Numbered from the stretch's first letter, positions 6,166 to 14,517 are shown. The stretch is DNA of 20,649 bases from VRUE01 sp036406595 (GCA_036406595.1 DASXAR010000053.1:1-20649), one strand, 5' to 3'. Program-made: numbers and translations. The notes: generated by a model not told the origin, from the sequence alone.

Positions 6166-8097
6166 GTGGACGTGGAGGAGACGATTGCGACGCGGTTGGC
6201 CTCGCGGGACGCGGCGAGCTTCGTGGGCCGCGGCGCGGAGTTGGCCCGCCTCGAGGCCCTGATCGACGACTCCGGCGAGGTGAGCGTGGTCCTCCTGCAC
6301 GGGCCCGCGGGCGTCGGCAAGAGCACCCTCGTGCGAGAGCTGATGCGCCGTGCCGAGATGCAGGGGGCCGAGCCGTTCACCGTCGAGGCCCGGGACCTTG
6401 CGCCGCTCGCGGAGGCGCTCGACGAGGCGTTCGAGCCCGTGCTCCTCGCCACCCGCCCGCTGCTTCTGCTCGACTCGTGGGAGCGGATGACGGCGCTGGA
6501 TTCGCATCTTCGCCAGGAGCTGCTGCCGCGACTGCCGTCGAGCGCCCGCGTGGTGATCGCATCGCGCCGGGCGCCCGGAGCCGGCTGGTTCAGCGGCGGT
6601 TGGGAGAACCTGGTTCTCGACCTTGCCCTCAGCCCCCTCACCCGGGCCGACGCCGACGCCCTCCTTGCCGCCCGTGGCGTCGAGGATCCCGTCCTCAGGG
6701 CGCAGACGATGGCTTGGGCGGGGGGCTCTCCGCTTGCCCTGGTCCTTGCCGCCGACGCCGGCGGAGTGCCGTCGGACACGCCCGACGAGGCGCCGGCGGA
6801 AGTCGTGGACGCGCTGCTGCGCAGGCTGCTCGATGCCCAGCCCGCCGGCGATGCGCGAAGCGCTCTCGCGGTCGCGGCGCTGGCCCGGGTGACAAGCCCC
6901 ACCCTTCTGGGCGAGGTCCTGCCAGGCAGCGACGCCGGGCGCGCTTTCGCCTGGCTGGCCGCCCAGCCCAGCGCCGAGCAGCTGGGCGACGGCGTCACCC
7001 TGCACGATCTCGTCGGGCGCGCGGTCCGCTCCGACCTGCGTCGACGCTCGCCCGAGCTCGAGCGGGACCTGCGCCGTCGCCTCGTCGACGCCCTCTATGC
7101 CCGCAGCGCGCGCGAGGGCCTGCTGAAGCTGACGCTCGACCTCCAGCACCTGGTCCTGGACCCGGCGATCCGCTGGGGCTTTGCCTGGGACATGTCGGGT
7201 CGCCTCCACGTCGACGCGCCTCGCCCTGGTGACGCCGACCGGATCGCGACCCGGGGAGGCCCGGTCGGCCGAGCCTGGCTCGAGGGAGCAAGGCGTTACT
7301 TCGAGGAGGCACCCGACCGGGTGACGGTCGTCCGCGGCCAGGACGGGGAGATCGCAGGCTACGGCGTAGCCGCGACGCCCGCCAATGCGCCCTCCTTCGC
7401 CATCGACGACCCGGTGCTCGGCCCCCGTCTTCGACACGCGGCGCGGGGGGTGCCCGGCGGCGCGGCGGTGGTCATCCGGCAGGCGGTCGACCTGACCCGG
7501 GACCGCCCTTCACGGGTGGTCGGCATGATCGGCATGGCCGCCGTGACCGGCTCGGGCCTCGCCAATCCGGCCGCCGCATACCTGCCGATCGTGCCCGGGG
7601 ACGCTGCGGCGGAGGAGTTCAGCGCGGCCTGCGGTGCCCGCTCCGTCGCGGAGCTGTCCGTCGAGGAGGCCGGCGTGACGGTGGAGTGCCACGTGCTCGA
7701 CTACGGCCCAGGCGGGCTGCTCGCCTTTCAACGGGCTGCCGTCTACAGGGAGCTGGGCCTGAGGCCGCCGACGCTGGAGACTGTTCGTGAGGCGCTCCGC
7801 AATTACGCTTCTCCCGCCCGCCTCGCGAACAGCGACCTGGCGCCCGCCGCCGGCGACCCCACCTCACGGGCCGAGGCAGTTCGCACCAGCATCGACCGGG
7901 CGGTCGCAGAAGCGTTCGGCAGCTCGCCGGAGGAGGAGCAGATGCGCCGTGTGCTCGTCAGCGGGTACCTCGAACCGGTGGGCTCTCTCGAGCAGGCAGC
8001 CCGTGAGTTGAACATGAGCCGAACCGCCTACTTCCGCCGGCTCCGCGCCGCGGTCGAGCGGGTCGCCGAGCGGCTCGGCGCGCCGCTGCCGGGCTGA
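6166..8097 (+). CDS. STAND-type ATPase with C-terminal helix-turn-helix
   Basis: A 643-residue P-loop protein. SFVGRGAELARLEALI (18-33) is the usual lead-in of STAND/AAA regulators. Walker A is HGPAGVGKST (45-54) and Walker B PLLLLDSW with D103. An arginine/sensor region (LPSSARVVIASRR) and a winged-helix-like ARVTSPTLLGEVLPG...LHDLVGRAV section follow. Residues about 355-540 resemble the poorly described GNAT-like middle part of related ATPases (AAVVIRQAVDLTRDRPSRVV), but no acetyl-CoA motif is convincing. The end (SLEQAARELNMSRTAYFRRL, about 607-626) is an HTH of the kind found in related activators. A nucleotide-switched transcription regulator is the likeliest role; its ligand is unknown. 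The GTG start has no Shine-Dalgarno sequence and a promoter immediately upstream. Confidence 0.75.
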   Translation: MDVEETIATRLASRDAASFVGRGAELARLEALIDDSGEVSVVLLHGPAGVGKSTLVRELMRRAEMQGAEPFTVEARDLAPLAEALDEAFEPVLLATRPLLLLDSWERMTALDSHLRQELLPRLPSSARVVIASRRAPGAGWFSGGWENLVLDLALSPLTRADADALLAARGVEDPVLRAQTMAWAGGSPLALVLAADAGGVPSDTPDEAPAEVVDALLRRLLDAQPAGDARSALAVAALARVTSPTLLGEVLPGSDAGRAFAWLAAQPSAEQLGDGVTLHDLVGRAVRSDLRRRSPELERDLRRRLVDALYARSAREGLLKLTLDLQHLVLDPAIRWGFAWDMSGRLHVDAPRPGDADRIATRGGPVGRAWLEGARRYFEEAPDRVTVVRGQDGEIAGYGVAATPANAPSFAIDDPVLGPRLRHAARGVPGGAAVVIRQAVDLTRDRPSRVVGMIGMAAVTGSGLANPAAAYLPIVPGDAAAEEFSAACGARSVAELSVEEAGVTVECHVLDYGPGGLLAFQRAAVYRELGLRPPTLETVREALRNYASPARLANSDLAPAAGDPTSRAEAVRTSIDRAVAEAFGSSPEEEQMRRVLVSGYLEPVGSLEQAARELNMSRTAYFRRLRAAVERVAERLGAPLPG

Positions 8098-8143
8098 GAT
8101 CGACCAAGCGTCCAGCCGGGACGGATTCGGGACCCCGGCGGTA

Positions 8144-8172
8144 CTGACTAGGGCGCAGTCGGCGCCTATCGT
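8144..8172 (+). promoter_or_regulatory. promoter, leaderless start of the large exported protein
   Basis: CTGACT (8144-8149), a 17 bp spacer and TATCGT (8167-8172), then 7 nt to the ATG at 8180. This is the best -35/-10 spacing in the window. No Shine-Dalgarno sequence lies before the ATG. Confidence 0.55.
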
Positions 8173-8179
8173 CGCTCGC

Positions 8180-11100
8180 ATGCCGCAAACGGCGATACGC
8201 CTGGCCGGCGCGACGCTCGTCCTGGCCCTCCTGCTGCAGGCACCCGCCGCGCTCGCGGCACCCGTGACGGTCGACTTCGAGTCGGGTGCGGCTCCGAACG
8301 AACAGGTCACGAGCCAGTACTGCTGTCCCGGCGGCGTCGACAAGGGCCCGACCTTCCTGCGCGGCACCGCGGCCGGCTTCAACGCCGGCAGCCAACCGGC
8401 GCTGAGCGGGCTGTCCTGCAACCCCCCCTTCCTCGACGCGAACGACCAGGCCTTCTCGGGCACGAGGGCGATCAGCCTGATCGGTTGCGAATCCGGCGAA
8501 TTCACCCACTCCGCCGCGTTCTTCAAACTGAACTGGCCCACCGATTCGGTCGAATTCGAGGTCGGGCTCGCAGGAGAAACCCCCTCCTCCTGCCCCAACT
8601 TCATCTGCGCCGAAATCTGGACCACCGCCTTCCGCTCCGACCGCTCCATCGTGATGCAGCAGCAGACGCTGCTCGGCCCCAACACGACCTTCAAGGGAGT
8701 GCCGTTGCTCTCCGGCTCAGAAGACATCGCCTACGTCGCCATCGAGCGGGGCACAAAGGAAACCCCGACCGACTCCGCGACCGGGGTGCTGGCGACACCC
8801 CTGTCGGGGGGCTCCGGCTACCTGGTCGTGGACGACCTCACCTACGACCCGCCATCCTCACCGCCCGAAAGCAGCTTCCTGCTCGGAGCCTCCCCGGCGA
8901 GCACCCGGCTGGCGCCGGGCACCCAGTCGCCGCAGATCAAGATCCCGATCACCTGGACCGCGAACCCGAACCCGGCGAGTAGCCCGGTGTCGCTCGAATT
9001 GACCGCTCCCGCCGGGATCACCGGCACCTTCACGCCGAACCCCTCGAGCACTGGCGAATCGAAGCTGGTCCTCGAAGCCGGGAAATCGGTGACGCCCGGG
9101 AAATACACCGTCACCGTAGACGGCTACGTCGACAAGGGGGAACCGTCGGAGAAGCACTCGAGCGTGCAGATCCCCGTCGAAGTGAGCGAACCGTTCACCC
9201 TCGACCCACTGGCCAAGTACCCGGTCTCACGCTGCACGCCGGTCGACGTGCCGATCAGGATCGCCAAGGACCCGGGCATCACCGACCCATTCCAGGTCGA
9301 TGTGTACATCGAAGCCGGCAGCTCGAAGTTCATCGGCACCTCGGCCGGGTCGATAGTCGGTCCGCACCACGTCAGTGCGACGCTGAGCCAGCCGGGCGGC
9401 GAGGCGAAGATGACGGTCACGGTCGGGATCGACCTCGACGCCCTTGCGGAAGACAACCCGATCTCCGTCGAAGCGGCCCCCAGCGGCTACGCCCCTCGGG
9501 AATCGAAGGGGAAGATTGCGATCGAGCCGATCCGGATCGACTCGATCTCCCCCGGGATCGCGAGCGCGCCGCAGCTCGGCAAGCCTGGCACCCTGATGAC
9601 CCTCAAGGGAGGCGGCTTCTGCCCGGGGGACAAGGTCGCGATCGGCCCGGTCGAGGACATCGCCAACCCGGAGTCGATCTCGACACCCGGGAAGACCCTG
9701 ACCTTCCGCATCCCACGGGCGGCTGTGAGCGGGCCTCTTCGCATCCTGCCGCTGAAAGGAACGCCGCTCACCGGTCCCACGCTCGAAGTCTCGACCTTCC
9801 GCGACACCTGGGGCTACAGCTGGAAGAACGACGACTACGGCATGCGCCTCACGGGCGAGATGATGGACGAGCTCTACGGCGTCGACGAGACCAACATCAA
9901 CGTCTTCGGCTGGCTGATACGCAAGCCCGAGGCGGGACTGCTCGGCGAGATCACAAACAAGCACATTCCCGGCGGGATCTGCTTCGGAATGGTCTACGGG
10001 GTGGCCCAGACCTTCGACTCGCCCAACTGGGTGTACGAATTCCCACGCACGGGGACCACCCCCTGGAGCCTAAGCGAACCGAAGAAGCCCTCCAATCAGC
10101 TGCTGCGGTGGGTGACCGAGCGCTTCTCGCTGCAGTTCACCGACGAGCTGATACCGGTCGAGCTCGGCCAGTTCACCGGCCAGCTGATCAACGCGCACGA
10201 CCCGACCACCGACATCGAGGAAATCAAATCGCTGGTGGGCGCGGGCAAGCCGCCGCTGATGCTCGGTCTCATGCACTGGGCCGGCGGCTTCGAAGCGCAC
10301 ACGGTGCTCGCATACGACTGGGAGCCCGGCCCGAATGACACCACGATCGTCTACGTCTATAACCCGAACACCCCCTACGTGCCCGGTGAGGCGAGCACCT
10401 GGAGCGAACACGAAATGCGCGAGTTCACCCAATCGCAGATCGTCGTCCGCAACAGCGACAGCTACTGGAAGTTCGCCCAGCTGGGCTGGGAGGGGCCCGA
10501 CTACCACCTGATCCTGTTCCCCCACGAAAAGCTGCCGATCCTCAACGGCAAGAGCCCGCACATGCCCAACGTATTCGTCGGCATCGGCCTGGTCGTGTTC
10601 GGCTCCTCGGGCGACTCGGTGACCCAGGTCGAGGACAGAAGGGGCCACCAGATGGTGGAGGACGGGGGACCGGCGGACCCGAAGCGGTGGCCGGCCGGCG
10701 TCGCGCCGCTCCCATCCTTCACGGGCGCGCCGGCACAGCTGCAGATGATCGCGACCGAACCGCGCAGGGCGCGCAGGCTGACCGCGACGATTCGCCGCCG
10801 TGGCAAGGCGAGCGGGGCGATGGAGCTGACCCTCCCGGGCCTTCAGGCCAGTCTGCAGGCGGATGCGGACCCGGGTCAGATCGACCACGTGACGGTCGAT
10901 GATGGCGCCCGATCGATCTCGTACAAGCCCGGCTCCTCAACGCCATTCGGTGGGACGCTGGTCTCATCGCCCGGGGGCGCGGCGAGGTCATCCTCGGGGG
11001 GCGGTGCGCGCTCGGAGCGCCTCGTGAGGTTCCAAACCACCTCGACCGGCGGAGGGGATCGTGTCGGCTTCCCCGGCGGACGATCCTTCACGATCGCGCA

Positions 11101-11629
11101 CGACGGCAGGCCGGCGGCGCTCTCGCTCACCATCTCGAGCTTCGACCGGAAGGGGCTTCCGGTGGCGGTCCGTCTGCCCAGGCTCCGTCTCGCCCGCGGG
11201 GAGAGGCTCGCCGCCGCGGCATCGAATTGGCACAGGCTCGGGGGTGTCCGCATCACCTCAAGGGTCCACGGACATACCTCGACGCGGCTCGTGAAGGGCC
11301 GGCCACTCGGCAGACGATTCGCCGCGGTCCGCAGCGCGAAGCTCGCGGGGGACGGCTCGCACGTGAGCCTGGCGCTGCGCCTCCGGCACGCTCCGAAGGA
11401 ATCGTGGGTCTCGCCGGTCGTCGAGGTCTCGAAGCGGGGTCACGTCGTCGCCAGGAGCAGGCCTGCTCAGCTATCGGGCGGCGGGATGGGGCACGCGAGC
11501 CTGCGCCTGACCAGGCATCTCGCCCGGGGTCGCTACACGCTCCGCGTCCGCCTTCTGGAGACGGTGCTCAACGGCCTCACGCAGAGCTCCGTCGTGGTCG
11601 GGAAGCGGCTGGCGGCGCGGCTCCGCTGA
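8180..11629 (+). CDS. large exported multidomain protein with a possible papain-like cysteine peptidase core
   Basis: 1149 residues. Sec signal peptide: LAGATLVLALLLQAPAALAA with likely cleavage after residue 27. Then a beta-rich region opening with VTVDFESGAAPNEQVTSQY (28-about 225), an Ig/NEW3-like region (about 240-335), another beta region, and an IPT/TIG-like module (IDSISPGIASAPQLG to about 540). Residues about 545-800 hold a different fold: GGICFGMVYG with Cys601, EAHTVLAYDW with His707, and YVYNPNTPYV with Asn728. Their order and context resemble a papain/C39-like Cys-His-Asn triad. The last 350 residues are beta-rich and Arg/Gly/Ser-rich, without a visible membrane anchor or sorting signal. 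The N-terminal third strongly prefers GAA for Glu (20 of 28 codons in 8281-9790), unlike the neighbours. Export is firm; the peptidase role is inference and I know no named family for the whole protein. Confidence 0.85.
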   Translation: MPQTAIRLAGATLVLALLLQAPAALAAPVTVDFESGAAPNEQVTSQYCCPGGVDKGPTFLRGTAAGFNAGSQPALSGLSCNPPFLDANDQAFSGTRAISLIGCESGEFTHSAAFFKLNWPTDSVEFEVGLAGETPSSCPNFICAEIWTTAFRSDRSIVMQQQTLLGPNTTFKGVPLLSGSEDIAYVAIERGTKETPTDSATGVLATPLSGGSGYLVVDDLTYDPPSSPPESSFLLGASPASTRLAPGTQSPQIKIPITWTANPNPASSPVSLELTAPAGITGTFTPNPSSTGESKLVLEAGKSVTPGKYTVTVDGYVDKGEPSEKHSSVQIPVEVSEPFTLDPLAKYPVSRCTPVDVPIRIAKDPGITDPFQVDVYIEAGSSKFIGTSAGSIVGPHHVSATLSQPGGEAKMTVTVGIDLDALAEDNPISVEAAPSGYAPRESKGKIAIEPIRIDSISPGIASAPQLGKPGTLMTLKGGGFCPGDKVAIGPVEDIANPESISTPGKTLTFRIPRAAVSGPLRILPLKGTPLTGPTLEVSTFRDTWGYSWKNDDYGMRLTGEMMDELYGVDETNINVFGWLIRKPEAGLLGEITNKHIPGGICFGMVYGVAQTFDSPNWVYEFPRTGTTPWSLSEPKKPSNQLLRWVTERFSLQFTDELIPVELGQFTGQLINAHDPTTDIEEIKSLVGAGKPPLMLGLMHWAGGFEAHTVLAYDWEPGPNDTTIVYVYNPNTPYVPGEASTWSEHEMREFTQSQIVVRNSDSYWKFAQLGWEGPDYHLILFPHEKLPILNGKSPHMPNVFVGIGLVVFGSSGDSVTQVEDRRGHQMVEDGGPADPKRWPAGVAPLPSFTGAPAQLQMIATEPRRARRLTATIRRRGKASGAMELTLPGLQASLQADADPGQIDHVTVDDGARSISYKPGSSTPFGGTLVSSPGGAARSSSGGGARSERLVRFQTTSTGGGDRVGFPGGRSFTIAHDGRPAALSLTISSFDRKGLPVAVRLPRLRLARGERLAAAASNWHRLGGVRITSRVHGHTSTRLVKGRPLGRRFAAVRSAKLAGDGSHVSLALRLRHAPKESWVSPVVEVSKRGHVVARSRPAQLSGGGMGHASLRLTRHLARGRYTLRVRLLETVLNGLTQSSVVVGKRLAARLR

Positions 11630-11638
11630 ACGGTTCCG

Positions 11639-11664
11639 ATCGCCGCAGGCGATATGTGAGTTTT
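11639..11664 (+). terminator. weak terminator candidate
   Basis: ATCGCC (11639-11644) and GGCGAT (11648-11653) form a 6 bp hairpin with a 3 nt loop, 10 nt after the preceding stop. A TTTT run follows only after 7 further bases, so it does not meet the usual intrinsic terminator pattern. Confidence 0.25.
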
Positions 11665-11692
11665 CCCGGATGCCGGCCGGGCGCTCCGCGCC

Positions 11693-11698
11693 TAGCCT
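11693..11698 (+). promoter_or_regulatory. -10-like box of the wax ester synthase gene
   Basis: TAGCCT, the same hexamer as at 4514 and 4665. A start near 11705 would give a leader of about 30 nt carrying the AGAGG at 11723-11727, so this gene would be leadered rather than leaderless. No -35 match was seen. Confidence 0.4.
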
Positions 11699-11733
11699 CG
11701 GGTCATCCAAGCTCCGATCGCCAGAGGCCTCCG

Positions 11734-13095
11734 TTGAGCCGGCATGCGATGGCCGCCGCCGACGCTGCCTGGCTGCACATGGACCGCTCGACCAACCCGA
11801 TGGTCGTCAACGGCCTCGACGTCCTGGCAGAGGCGCCGGACCCCGACCGGGCCCGGGAGCTGCTGGAAGAGCGCCTGGTCGACCGCTTCCCGCGCTTCAG
11901 CCAGAGGATTGCCGACCCGCTCGGCCGCACCCCGGCCTTCGAGGACGACCCGAACTTCGACATCGCGAACCACCTGCACCGCATCGCGCTCCCCGCCCCC
12001 GGCGACGACTCGGCGCTCTTCGAGCTGGTCGGCGATCTGGTCACGCCGCCCCTCGACCCGACCAGGCCCCTCTGGCACTCCTACCTGATCGAAGGCTACG
12101 GCGAGGGCGCCGCCGTCCTCTGGCGCATCCACCACTGCATAGCCGACGGGATCGCGCTCGCCAGGGTCCTGCTTGCGACCACCGACGACGGCGACGCCGC
12201 GATCGAGAGCGCGGTGCCGGACAACGGGAGCCGCGGCGTCCTGGGAAGGCTCGCCGACATCCCAAGAGCCGCCGGCTCGACGCTGCGCGCGGTCGGCGAC
12301 GCCGCGCTTCATCAGGGCATCGAGACCGCCGCTCACCCCGACCACCTGCGCCAGTTGGCGGGAACAGCGCTTGAGGACCTCTCGACCACCGCGAAGCTGC
12401 TCGGCGCGCCCGCCGACGCCGCGAGCGACCTGCGTGCGCCGCTCACCGGCCGCCGTCGCGTCTTTCTCTCCGAGCCCATCCCGCTCTCCCGGGTGAAGGC
12501 AGCCGCGAGGCGCCGCGGGGTGACGATCAACGATCTCCTCCTCACCGCGCTGGCGGGCGCGCTGCATGAGGAGCTCGGGGGGTCGGCCGGTACTCCAGAG
12601 GAGATCCACGTGATGGTTCCCTTCAACCTGCGGGCGCTCGACGAGCCGGTGTCGGCGGAGCTCGGCAACGATTTCGCCCTGATCCTCCTCCAGCTGCCGA
12701 TCGGCAGGATGGACGCCGCCGAGCGCCTCGGTGAGGTCCAAAGTCGCATGAGCGAGATCAAGGACTCTCACGAGGCACCGATCTCCTACGGCATCCTCAG
12801 CGCGATCGGAATGACGCCGCCCTGGATGGAGGACAGGCTGATCGGCTTCTTTTCCAACAAGGCGAGCCTCGTCGTCACCAACGTGCCGGGGCCCGGCCGG
12901 CGCCTCCACTTCGCCGGCGCCCCGGTCGAGAGGGTGATGGTGTGGGCACCGCCCTCCGGGAATCTCGGGCTGACCGTGAGCATCTTCAGCTACGCCGGAG
13001 AGGTGACCTCCGGCTTCATGGCGGATACCGGCCTCGTCGACCCCGAGCCGCTGGCGCGCGCCTACGAGAGCGAGCTGCGAGTCCTCTGCGAATAG
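11734..13095 (+). CDS. wax ester synthase / acyl-CoA:diacylglycerol acyltransferase
   Basis: 453 residues, the normal WS/DGAT length. It transfers an acyl group from acyl-CoA to a fatty alcohol or diacylglycerol, making storage wax esters or triacylglycerol at the membrane surface. Diagnostic features: ADAAWLHMDRSTNPM at the N-terminus (family S-x-x-D-x-x-x-L), PLDPTRPLWHSYLIEG, the catalytic HHCIADG at residues 133-139 (HHxxxDG), NDLLLTALAGALHEEL, VPFNLRAL, ELGNDFALILLQLPIG, and SLVVTNVPGP near the C-terminus. The TTG at 11734 is preferred because AGAGG lies 6 nt upstream and the extra residues fit the family start; ATG 11749 is the alternative. It stands alone and converges on arsC, 21 nt away. 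Confidence 0.93.
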   Translation: MSRHAMAAADAAWLHMDRSTNPMVVNGLDVLAEAPDPDRARELLEERLVDRFPRFSQRIADPLGRTPAFEDDPNFDIANHLHRIALPAPGDDSALFELVGDLVTPPLDPTRPLWHSYLIEGYGEGAAVLWRIHHCIADGIALARVLLATTDDGDAAIESAVPDNGSRGVLGRLADIPRAAGSTLRAVGDAALHQGIETAAHPDHLRQLAGTALEDLSTTAKLLGAPADAASDLRAPLTGRRRVFLSEPIPLSRVKAAARRRGVTINDLLLTALAGALHEELGGSAGTPEEIHVMVPFNLRALDEPVSAELGNDFALILLQLPIGRMDAAERLGEVQSRMSEIKDSHEAPISYGILSAIGMTPPWMEDRLIGFFSNKASLVVTNVPGPGRRLHFAGAPVERVMVWAPPSGNLGLTVSIFSYAGEVTSGFMADTGLVDPEPLARAYESELRVLCE

Positions 13096-13116
13096 GCGCC
13101 GCGGGACGGCGATGGC

Positions 13117-13506
13117 CTACTCGAGCTCGCCGATCAGCTCGAGGACCCGGCGCTCGATCTCGTCGCGGGTGCGGCGCACCTCTTCGAGCGGCCGGCCCTT
13201 GGGGTCGGGCAGCTCCCAATCGAGATAGCGCTTCCCCGGTATGAATGGGCACTCGTCGCCGCAGCCCATCGTCACCACCACGTCCGCCCATTCGGCGTCC
13301 TCGTCGAGGAGTGGGCGCGGGATCCGAATGGCGAGGTCGATGCCGAGCTCCCGCATCGCCTCGACCACCTCGGGGTGGACGCGATCGCCCGGCTGTGTTC
13401 CTGCCGAGCGGCTCTCATGGCGGCCGGCCGCCGCTCGCTCGAACAGCGCCTCGCTCATCTGCGAGCGGCCGGCGTTGTGCAGGCAGACGAAGAGGACGCG
13501 GGCCAT
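13117..13506 (-). CDS. arsC: arsenate reductase, low-molecular-weight phosphatase fold
   Basis: 129 residues. Reduces cytosolic arsenate to arsenite. The P-loop VCLHNAGRSQ carries the C-X5-R signature (Cys8, Arg14) of the LMW-PTPase-like ArsC family, and LPDPKG (Asp101) is the general-acid loop. MGCGDECPFIPG supplies Cys82 and Cys86. This arrangement is found in actinobacterial ArsC enzymes; thioredoxin-type and mycothiol/mycoredoxin-type members both have similar segments, so the electron donor is not decided. Third gene of arsR-aquaporin-arsC; its ATG shares one base with the aquaporin stop (TGATG), so translation is coupled. It ends 21 nt from the convergent WS/DGAT gene. Confidence 0.95.
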   Translation of the reverse strand: MARVLFVCLHNAGRSQMSEALFERAAAGRHESRSAGTQPGDRVHPEVVEAMRELGIDLAIRIPRPLLDEDAEWADVVVTMGCGDECPFIPGKRYLDWELPDPKGRPLEEVRRTRDEIERRVLELIGELE

Positions 13507-14180
13507 CAGGGTTGCGCCGCCCCCCGGACGAGCTGGTACGCCAGCGCCCCGACGGCCGCGCCGGCCAGAGGCGCGGCCAGATAGATCCAGAGATCATGCA
13601 GCTGGCCGGAGATCAGCGCCGGTCCGACCGAGCGGGCCGGGTTCATCGAGGCCCCGGTGATCGGGCCGCCGAAGAGAGCGTCGAGGCCGACCGTCCCCCC
13701 AATCGCGATCGCGGCTCCGGCACCGACGGCTCGGGTGTCGGTGGCGACCGCCATGATCACGAACATCAGGAACGCCGTGAGGACCGCCTCGTAGGCGAGG
13801 GCGCTGCCGGCCCCGACGCTCGGGAGCGTCGTCCCGAGGTCCGCGGGACGGCTCGGCCAGACGGCGAGCAGCAGGGCGGCGGCCGCGATCGCGCCGAGGC
13901 ACTGGGCGGCGATGTAGGCGAACGCCTCGCGGCGGGGAAAGTGGCGGGTGAGAGCGAAGGCCACCGTCACCGCCGGATTCAGGTGCGCGCCCGAGAGGTG
14001 GCCCGTCGCATAGACCATGGCCATGATCACGAGGCCGAAAACGAGTGAGACCCCAACCGTTCCAAGCGGGCCACCCCGGGCCGCGTCGGTGACGATCGCC
14101 CCGCAGCCGGCAAAGACGAGGGCAAACGCGCCGATCGCCTCGGCGCCCGCGCGACGGGCGAGGTCAGGCCGCTCTTCCAC
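13506..14180 (-). CDS. MIP/aquaporin channel in the ars operon (AqpS-like)
   Basis: 224 residues with six hydrophobic helices and the two half-helix NPA boxes SGAHLNPAVT (Asn68) and ITGASMNPARS (Asn180), Arg183 being the conserved selectivity-filter arginine. At the place where water-specific AqpZ has its filter histidine this protein reads GLDALFGG, with no histidine, so a wider pore is plausible. It sits between arsR and arsC with no arsB or acr3. The same order is known in Sinorhizobium meliloti, where AqpS lets arsenite flow out after reduction; that role is inferred here. GTG start at 14180, overlapping the end of arsR by 17 nt. Confident as MIP, moderate on arsenite. Confidence 0.9.
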   Translation of the reverse strand: MEERPDLARRAGAEAIGAFALVFAGCGAIVTDAARGGPLGTVGVSLVFGLVIMAMVYATGHLSGAHLNPAVTVAFALTRHFPRREAFAYIAAQCLGAIAAAALLLAVWPSRPADLGTTLPSVGAGSALAYEAVLTAFLMFVIMAVATDTRAVGAGAAIAIGGTVGLDALFGGPITGASMNPARSVGPALISGQLHDLWIYLAAPLAGAAVGALAYQLVRGAAQP

Positions 14181-14511
14181 TGACCTCGAAAACCTCTCGG
14201 AGCGCCTCGAGCGCGCCCGGGACCAGCGAGTAGTAGCTGTAGGTGCCGCGCGTCTCGCGCTCGACGATCCCGGCCTCCAGAAGCTGCTTCAGATGGTGGC
14301 TGACGGTTCCCTGAGAGAGGCCGAGCAGTGGTTGGATCTCGCAGACGCAGACCTGCTCCCCATCGGCCCGCAGCAGGAGGTTGAGGATGCGGAGGCGGTG
14401 GCGGTCCGCGAGCGCCTTCAATGCCGTCTCCAGGCCCGCGGCACGCTCCGCGGAGAGGGAGGATCCGGCGAGCGGAGTGCAGCAATCGATCACGGGCAGC
14501 TCGAGCGCCAT
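14164..14511 (-). CDS. arsR: ArsR family As(III)-responsive repressor
   Basis: 115 residues from ATG 14511. Winged HTH: LKALADRHRLRILNLLL, then the recognition helix region LLGLSQGTVSHHLKQLLEAG and wing ERETRGTYSYYSLVPGAL. Candidate metal ligands are Cys10-Cys11 (VIDCCTPL), Cys55 and Cys57 (VCVCE). An N-terminal Cys pair plus a cysteine in the CVC region resembles the CgArsR-type As(III) site rather than the classic plasmid R773 site. The reading frame runs further upstream, but 14511 begins the homologous protein and lies 6 nt after a TACGGT box; ATG 14532 is a second option. A palindrome immediately upstream is a likely operator. First gene of arsR-aquaporin-arsC, overlapping the aquaporin start by 17 nt. 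Confidence 0.92.
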   Translation of the reverse strand: MALELPVIDCCTPLAGSSLSAERAAGLETALKALADRHRLRILNLLLRADGEQVCVCEIQPLLGLSQGTVSHHLKQLLEAGIVERETRGTYSYYSLVPGALEALREVFEVSGRAA

Positions 14512-14517
14512 GGCGAT

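Noticed and set aside
6115..7437. 440-codon open frame antisense to the STAND ATPase
   Set aside because: Composition is typical of an antisense shadow and the opposite strand has clear Walker motifs in the correct frame.
11227..11733. long upstream extension of the WS/DGAT frame
   Set aside because: It overlaps the 3' end of the exported protein gene, reads as Arg/Gly-rich noise and lies before the AGAGG-TTG start.
11692..12909. 405-codon open frame antisense to the WS/DGAT gene
   Set aside because: No recognisable domain, and the plus strand carries the HHxxxDG enzyme over the same region.
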